Shown here piece after piece: positions 59,105 through 64,000 of a stretch of 64,000 nt of DNA (positions within the stretch are counted from its first letter, which is position 1; each line of letters starts with the position of its first letter). A program made the translations under genes and the position numbers. Origin of the DNA: JAPSGB01 sp963775185 (GTDB lineage Bacteria; Myxococcota_A; Polyangia; Polyangiales; Polyangiaceae); NCBI GenBank assembly GCA_963775185.1, contig CAVZIE010000019.1:1-64000 (forward strand), written 5' to 3'. The notes beneath the pieces were generated by a model. It was not told where the DNA came from. It saw nothing but the letters and a program-made list of their open reading frames with translations, and did no database searches.

Positions 59105-60454
59105 ATGGAATCTTCGTCCCCCCTGGCTTCCTTGTACTCCGACGATGACGACGACGCGGAGACGCGCCAGCTGGATCAGAGCTCGCCGCCACCGGGCGAG
59201 CGCTACGAGTTCTTCCACGTCATCCAGGGCTATCTCGATCAAGCCGCGAAGCTGATCAAGATGCCGGACTACATCCGGACGATCCTGAGCCAGCCGAAGA
59301 ACGAGATCATCGTGCACTTCCCGGTGCGGATGGACAACGGCGAGTACCGGCTGTTCAAGGGCTACCGCATCCAGCACTCGAACATCCTTGGCCCGTACAA
59401 GGGCGGCATGCGCTTCCACGAGAGCGCGTCCCTCGACGACTTCAAGGCGCTCGCGGCGATGATGACCTGGAAGAGCGCGCTCATGAATCTGCCGTTCGGC
59501 GGCGGCAAGGGCGGCATCAAGTTCAACCCGCGCGACGTCTCGCGCAACGAGCTGCAGCGCATCACGCGCCGCTTCTTCCACGCGCTCGGCGGCAACATCG
59601 GCCCCGACTACGACGTGCCCGCGCCGGACATGGGCACGAACGCGCAGACCATGGCCTGGGCCATGGACACGTACATGAACACCGTCGGCATGGTGAGCAA
59701 GCAAGCCGTCATGGGCGTCGTGACCGGCAAGCCCATCACCAGCGGCGGAACCTACGGTCGTTCGAAAGCGACCGGTCAAGGTATCGTCCACACCATCCAC
59801 GAGTGGGCGGAGCGCGCGCGCTTCAACCTCGAGGGCAAGAAGCTCATCGTCCAGGGCTTCGGCAACGTCGGCTCGCACACCGCGGTGCTGCTCTCGCACT
59901 CGGGCGTGTCGCTCGTCGCCGTGGGCGACCACACCGGCTACCTCTACAACCCCGAGGGCTTCAACGCCCATCGCCTGCAGAAGTACGTGGAGGAGAACGG
60001 TTCGATCGCGGGCTACCCCGCCGGCGAGAAGATGACGCGCGAGGATTTCTTCAGCTGCCAGGCGGACATCTTCGTGCCCGCCGCGCTCGAGAACCAGGTC
60101 GGCGTGCAGGAAGCCGAGGCGCTCCAGGTGCGGCTGGTCGCCGAGGGCGCCAACGGTCCGTGCACGCCCGCCGGCGAAGAAGTGCTCAAGCGTCGCGGCA
60201 TCGAGATCCTGCCGGACGTGCTCGCCAACGCCGGCGGCGTGACCGTCAGCTACTACGAGTGGGTGCAGAACCGCCGCAGCGAGCAGTGGTCGCTGGCCGA
60301 GGTGGACGCCCGGCTGGAGCAGGCGATCCGCGACGCGTATGCGCGGATGCTCGAGGCCGCGCGCGCCTACAACTGCGACTACCGCCTGGCTTGCTACGCC
60401 GTCGCGCTGCAGCGCCTCACGCAGGTGTACAGCGAGCGCGAGATCTTCCCCTGA
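59105..60454 (+). CDS. Glutamate/leucine-type amino acid dehydrogenase
   Basis: 449 residues with an acidic start SLYSDDDDDAETRQLD. LGPYKGGMRFHESASLDDFK, MMTWKSALMNLPFGGGKGGI (catalytic Lys) and VPAPDMGTNAQTMAWAMDTY are Glu/Leu/Phe/Val dehydrogenase motifs. GKKLIVQGFGNVGSHTAVLL is the NAD(P)-binding fold, followed by ITSGGTYGRSKATGQG-type substrate residues. Oxidative deamination of glutamate to 2-oxoglutarate is most likely. The single-gene unit has 130 upstream bases including GCGCCGCGTTGTTGCAAAAA. Confidence 0.9.
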   Translation: MESSSPLASLYSDDDDDAETRQLDQSSPPPGERYEFFHVIQGYLDQAAKLIKMPDYIRTILSQPKNEIIVHFPVRMDNGEYRLFKGYRIQHSNILGPYKGGMRFHESASLDDFKALAAMMTWKSALMNLPFGGGKGGIKFNPRDVSRNELQRITRRFFHALGGNIGPDYDVPAPDMGTNAQTMAWAMDTYMNTVGMVSKQAVMGVVTGKPITSGGTYGRSKATGQGIVHTIHEWAERARFNLEGKKLIVQGFGNVGSHTAVLLSHSGVSLVAVGDHTGYLYNPEGFNAHRLQKYVEENGSIAGYPAGEKMTREDFFSCQADIFVPAALENQVGVQEAEALQVRLVAEGANGPCTPAGEEVLKRRGIEILPDVLANAGGVTVSYYEWVQNRRSEQWSLAEVDARLEQAIRDAYARMLEAARAYNCDYRLACYAVALQRLTQVYSEREIFP

Positions 60455-60476
60455 TCGGCGCTGTGCCGGATTTCCT

Positions 60477-60500
60477 GGTTGTCGGTCCGGCGCGAAACCA
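60477..60500 (+). repeat. Dispersed palindromic element, copy 22
   Basis: GGTTGTCGGTCCGGCGCGAA then ACCA, about 25 bases after the dehydrogenase stop. Confidence 0.7.
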
Positions 60501-60544
60501 AAGCTGGCGTGGCCGCGCCGCGCGCGCTGGATTAATCTGGAGCG

Positions 60545-61498
60545 ATGGCAGAAGCCGTGCCGCCGCCCGACTTCCGTTGTGTCACGCTCCAGCCCGGACC
60601 GTCGACGCGTGACGTGACGCTGTTCGCGGCGGGGGCCGGCATCGCGACGTTCGGCGCCGGGCTCGCCTTGGGAGGCGGCGCGCAGCTGGGCACGCTCGCC
60701 GCGGCGGGGGCGGTTGGCGCGGTGACCGCGCTGCTGGTGGCCCGCGGTCGCGGCCCGGCGTCGCCTGGGGGCCGCGCCGAGCAGGCGCCGATGACGATCG
60801 TTCCGTGGGGCGTGCTCGTCCATTCCGAGCCGACGCCGCGCGTCTTGCGTTGGGCCGCGGTTCGCGGTGTGGACGTCGCGTTCGTCCACGAGATGGACCA
60901 CGCGACGCCGTCGACGCGCTGGAGCGTCGTCACGATCCGGACCGCGCGCGAGGTGCTGGGCGGGCGCGCTCCGGGCGGCGTGTCTCTGGAAGGGCTCGAG
61001 GCCCACGTGTCGAGCTACGCGAGCGAAGCCGCGCGACCGGTGGCGCTCGACCTCGACGGCAGCTCGAGCTTCGACGCCGACTTCGACCCGGATGCCGAAC
61101 GGCTGTTCGAGAGCGCGCGCCGGCTGCTCTCGAGCGGCGATCTGATCGATCGACTGTCGCTCGCTCCCGCGAGCTATCGCGAAGCGCGTCCACGGCAGCT
61201 GACGAGCGACGCGGTGCTCGCGCTCGGTGCGATCCTCGCGGGTCCGGTGGACACGCCAGGGGACCCGCGACCGCTGGCCGCGATCGTCGCGGCCGAGCTC
61301 GGCGCGACGTCGCTGCTCGACGCGGTGGTTGCCATCACGACGTCGCCGCACCCGCTCGTGGCCGCCGTCGCGCGCGCGGCCGCCATGCGGCTCGGAGCGC
61401 CGGTAAAGCGCGTGGGAAGCGTGCGCGAGATCGCCGACTTCCTTCCCGAGAGCTCGCTGTCCGCCATCGAGGCGTGGATCGCTCGCGAGCCTCGCTGA
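60545..61498 (+). CDS. Hypothetical membrane-associated protein
   Basis: 317 residues. Two short hydrophobic stretches near the start (VTLFAAGAGIATFGAGLALG, LGTLAAAGAVGAVTALLVA) suggest a hairpin membrane anchor. The rest is soluble: TIVPWGVLVHSEPTPRVLRW, DVAFVHEMDHATPSTRWSVV, then a helical C-terminus (LLDAVVAITTSPHPLVAAVA). No family recognised. The stop lies beside a dispersed element. Confidence 0.65.
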   Translation: MAEAVPPPDFRCVTLQPGPSTRDVTLFAAGAGIATFGAGLALGGGAQLGTLAAAGAVGAVTALLVARGRGPASPGGRAEQAPMTIVPWGVLVHSEPTPRVLRWAAVRGVDVAFVHEMDHATPSTRWSVVTIRTAREVLGGRAPGGVSLEGLEAHVSSYASEAARPVALDLDGSSSFDADFDPDAERLFESARRLLSSGDLIDRLSLAPASYREARPRQLTSDAVLALGAILAGPVDTPGDPRPLAAIVAAELGATSLLDAVVAITTSPHPLVAAVARAAAMRLGAPVKRVGSVREIADFLPESSLSAIEAWIAREPR

Positions 61499-61518
61499 CT
61501 CGCGCCGGACCGGCAACC
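61496..61518 (-). repeat. Dispersed palindromic element, copy 23
   Basis: GACTCGCGCCGGACCGGCAA then CC. It overlaps the stop codon of the gene ending at 61498. Confidence 0.7.
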
Positions 61519-61580
61519 AGCTGGATTGTCGTCGGCGGCGTTGACAGCGGTCACGCTGCTCGACGATTCTGCCTGTCCAG

Positions 61581-63125
61581 GTGAAGCGGATCGGTCGACT
61601 GTCGCCGTCGCGTGGGGCGGGCCTCGGCGCGGCGCTCGCGTTCGGACTCGCGTTGACGGCGCCACGCGTGGCGTACGCCTACGACGCCGAGGTCGACGCA
61701 TCCGTGGACGCGCAGTTCTACACGCTGCGAAGTCCGTACGGCGATCCGATCGTCCGGCGTCGCCGCTACACGGAAACGCTCGGCGTCGGCGTGTACAACA
61801 TCCAGGGCGACGACTGGGACCCGTACGGTCCGAAGCTGCAGTTCCGCGCGCGGCTGCGCATGGACGCGGACTTCGGCCAGGAGGGCGTGGAACGCAACGC
61901 GCAGAGCGACGGGCGCTACATCCCGGGCCTCGATCAAGCGCCCCTCGACGTCATGTACGCCTATCTCGAAGGGCGGAACTATCTCGGAGGGTGGTTCGGC
62001 TTCCGGCTCGGGCGGCAGTACGTGACGGACGCGCTCGGGTGGTGGTCCTTCGACGGCGCGATGGCGCGCGTGACCACCAATGCGTTCGTCGCGGCGGAGG
62101 CGTACGGCGGCTTCGAACAGCGCGGCGGCTTGCCGATGCTCGCGTCGCCACGCTGGGAAGCCGACGGCGTGTACCGCGGGAGTCGCGACGGGCTCGACGT
62201 GAACCAGTACCCGGCGTACCTCGCGGAGTCGAAGCTCGCCCCGGCCTACGGCTTCGCGATCGAGAGCACGGGCGTGCAGTGGATCCACTCGCGCTTGAGC
62301 TACCGCAAGGTGATCAATCGCGACCCGGTGTACGTCTCGCCGTTTGCCGATACCGGTCGGGGCTTCACCACCGTCGGCGGTGATCGCGTGTCGTCGGAGA
62401 AACTCGGCTACGCCGCGCGCTTGAACGCCGCCGGGCTCGGCGCCGTCAGCGGCAGCCTGGTGTACGATTTCTACAACCAGCTGCTCAGCGAGTACGACGG
62501 TTCTCTCGACTGGTACGCGACGGATCGCATCACGCTGGGCGCGGACTACGACTACTACCTGCCGACCTTCGACGCGGACTCGATCTTCAACTGGTTTGCC
62601 CACGAAGGCACCACGCACATCGCCGGCAGAGCGAGCTGGCAAGCCTCGCGGCGCATCGCGCTCGCGGCGTCCGGCGGCGTGCAGATTTTCCGCACCGAGG
62701 GCGATCCGACGAGCTATGCGGCGGCGGTGCAGAGCTCCGCGACGCCGGACCCGGGCCTCGCCAGCGGCGCGCTGCTGGACGCGCTCGGTACGCTGTCCGG
62801 AAGCTATCGCTGGTCCGCCGGCAGCGTCGGCTTGCGCACGATGGGGGAAACCGGCGATCGCGGGCACCGCGCCGGTGCGGACCTGACCACGAAGAAGACG
62901 TTCGGCGGCGGCTTCTACGACGCGCTCGCCATCCTCTCCGTCTACGATTGGAGCGACGCGCTGCGACCGACCCGCGACGCAACGAGCTTCACCTACGTGC
63001 TCGGCGGCGGCGTGAATCCGTTCGACCGCACGCGCATGGGCGTCGAGTGGGAGCACAGCATGAACCGCTTGTCGGGTCAGCGCTTCCGCGTGCTCGCGAC
63101 CCTCGACTTCACGGTGCTGCGATGA
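61581..63125 (+). CDS. Outer-membrane beta-barrel paired with a multiheme cytochrome
   Basis: GTG 61581. KRIGRLSPSRGAGLGAALAF then GLALTAPRVAYA is a signal peptide. The mature ~480 residues are amphipathic strands rich in Tyr/Trp/Arg: LQFRARLRMDADFG, GGWFGFRLGRQYVTDALGWW, ITLGADYDYYLPTF, SGSYRWSAGSVGLRTMGETG. They end in LATLDFTVLR, as barrels do. The next gene, a multiheme cytochrome, overlaps by four bases (ATGA). That pairing recalls the porin-cytochrome conduits that move electrons across the outer membrane, though similarity to MtrB/PioB is not evident by eye. Confidence 0.7.
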   Translation: MKRIGRLSPSRGAGLGAALAFGLALTAPRVAYAYDAEVDASVDAQFYTLRSPYGDPIVRRRRYTETLGVGVYNIQGDDWDPYGPKLQFRARLRMDADFGQEGVERNAQSDGRYIPGLDQAPLDVMYAYLEGRNYLGGWFGFRLGRQYVTDALGWWSFDGAMARVTTNAFVAAEAYGGFEQRGGLPMLASPRWEADGVYRGSRDGLDVNQYPAYLAESKLAPAYGFAIESTGVQWIHSRLSYRKVINRDPVYVSPFADTGRGFTTVGGDRVSSEKLGYAARLNAAGLGAVSGSLVYDFYNQLLSEYDGSLDWYATDRITLGADYDYYLPTFDADSIFNWFAHEGTTHIAGRASWQASRRIALAASGGVQIFRTEGDPTSYAAAVQSSATPDPGLASGALLDALGTLSGSYRWSAGSVGLRTMGETGDRGHRAGADLTTKKTFGGGFYDALAILSVYDWSDALRPTRDATSFTYVLGGGVNPFDRTRMGVEWEHSMNRLSGQRFRVLATLDFTVLR

Positions 63126-64000
63126 CGACGCCGAGGCGCGTTCCGTCGTGGTTGCTCGCGTTGTGCTGCGCCGTCGCCCTGGCCGCCGGCATCGTGCCGG
63201 CCAGCGCGGAGCCCGCGGCCGCGACGGCCGCGGTGGTGCACGGGCTGTCGCCGCTGCCCGGGAACGCGCCGGTGCCGCTCGCGGACCGGCCGCCCGGCGC
63301 GTTCACCGACGACGCCGGTCCGAGCCCGGCCATTTTTCCGCCCCAGCGCCTGACGATCCGCTTCAACCACAAGAAGCACGTCAAGCAGCTCGGCATCGGC
63401 TGCACGACCTGCCACGACAAGGCGGCGACCAGCCACTCCAGCAAGGACCCGCTGCTTCCACCGCCCACGCGCTGCGACGGCTGCCACGGCACGGATCACC
63501 GCAACACCTCGGCGGTCCACACCGACAGCGGCGATCTGATCGGGCAGTGCGGCTTTTGCCACGTGGGGTATCGCCCCGGAGCCCCCGTCGCGCGCATGCG
63601 CATCCCGCGACCGAACCTGCGCTTCGACCACGCCGTCCACATCGCCCGCAACATCGGTTGCCAGCAGTGCCACGGCGAAGTCGAGAACGTCGAGCTCGCG
63701 ACGCGGGACCAGCTGCCGCGCATGCGCGGGTGTTTCCACTGCCACCAGATGCCCGTGCCCGCGCAGGGCGAGGCGCGCGGCGCGTGTACGACTTGCCACT
63801 TGACGGGCAAGGACGGGCTCTTGCGCACGCGCTTCCCGAGCGGTCGGCTCCAGCCGCCCACGTGGCTCGCGAACGCCGGGCACGGCCCGGATTGGATCGA
63901 GCGCCATCGCAAGGTCGCTGCCGCCGACAGCGGAATGTGCGCAACCTGCCATCGGCAGGACTACTGCGTCGCTTGCCACGACGGTCGCGTGCGCCCGCGC
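63122..64000 (+). CDS. Exported multiheme c-type cytochrome (3' end outside window)
   Basis: ATG 63122. MTTPRRVPSWLLALCCAVAL is a signal peptide. Within 293 residues there are eight CxxCH heme sites: CTTCH, CDGCH, CGFCH, CQQCH, CFHCH, CTTCH, CATCH and CVACH. Distal His ligands are likely in FNHKKHVKQLG and FDHAVHIARN. The spacing resembles cytochrome c7/c3-like modules. The gene runs off the window, so more hemes may follow. It overlaps the barrel gene and is probably its redox partner. Confidence 0.9.
   Translation, partial: MTTPRRVPSWLLALCCAVALAAGIVPASAEPAAATAAVVHGLSPLPGNAPVPLADRPPGAFTDDAGPSPAIFPPQRLTIRFNHKKHVKQLGIGCTTCHDKAATSHSSKDPLLPPPTRCDGCHGTDHRNTSAVHTDSGDLIGQCGFCHVGYRPGAPVARMRIPRPNLRFDHAVHIARNIGCQQCHGEVENVELATRDQLPRMRGCFHCHQMPVPAQGEARGACTTCHLTGKDGLLRTRFPSGRLQPPTWLANAGHGPDWIERHRKVAAADSGMCATCHRQDYCVACHDGRVRPR

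Noticed and set aside
1..64000. tRNA, rRNA or CRISPR features
   Set aside because: No GTTCRA-type T-loops in cloverleaf context, no conserved rRNA segments and no regularly spaced direct repeats were seen; the dispersed element is irregularly spaced and in both orientations.

Overview
The window is GC-rich chromosomal DNA that reads like a myxobacterium (Myxococcota, probably Polyangia). The signs are a MYXO-CTERM-type sorting tail on a beta-helix protein, a pilMNOPQ operon, Ser/Thr kinases, an FHA-GGDEF protein, and about a dozen lipoproteins with long Gly/Ser/Ala linkers between the lipid anchor and a small Cys-rich or beta-rich domain. No rRNA, tRNA, CRISPR array or prophage was recognised.

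Layout. (1) 1-4600 is an accessory block of tiny, mostly unrelated genes: two toxin-antitoxin pairs, an antitoxin remnant and small hypotheticals. They are separated by a long repeat with the architecture of integron attC sites. One of these sites is split by a decayed IS3-family element. No integrase lies in the window, so it looks like an array of attC sites without integrase, or the tail of a larger array. (2) 4600-30600 holds surface and secreted functions: lipoproteins, two beta-helix proteins, a GMC oxidoreductase with a PaaK-like ligase, two Ser/Thr kinases, an MFS transporter, a small c-type cytochrome with two YeeE/YedE sulfur-transport proteins, a DTW-domain protein, a CBS protein and a cysteine-less glutaredoxin. 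(3) 30600-35100 is one tightly overlapping operon: FHA-GGDEF, class III aminotransferase, LuxE-like acyl-protein synthetase, LuxC-like acyl-CoA reductase. (4) 35300-47200 holds YceI, an amidase, a four-gene signalling operon (triple receiver-adenylate cyclase, periplasmic TonB/AgmX-like protein, CheB, MutS-like membrane ATPase) and an N-acetylglutamate synthase. (5) 47700-53250 is pilMNOPQ. (6) 53390-64000 holds a LysM/M15-like protein, a sigma-28-like factor, a large phosphodiester-glycosidase-like protein, CdsA, glutamate dehydrogenase, and a beta-barrel followed by a multiheme cytochrome cut by the window end.

Two patterns cross the whole window. First, a ~25-bp element made of two adjacent small palindromes (core GCCGGTCCGGCGCGGAACC) occurs at least 23 times from 4993 to 61518. 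It lies in both orientations, mostly between genes but several times in frame inside genes. Second, seven otherwise intact genes each need removal of exactly one base to be read through. That uniform direction points to base-calling or assembly error rather than gene decay.
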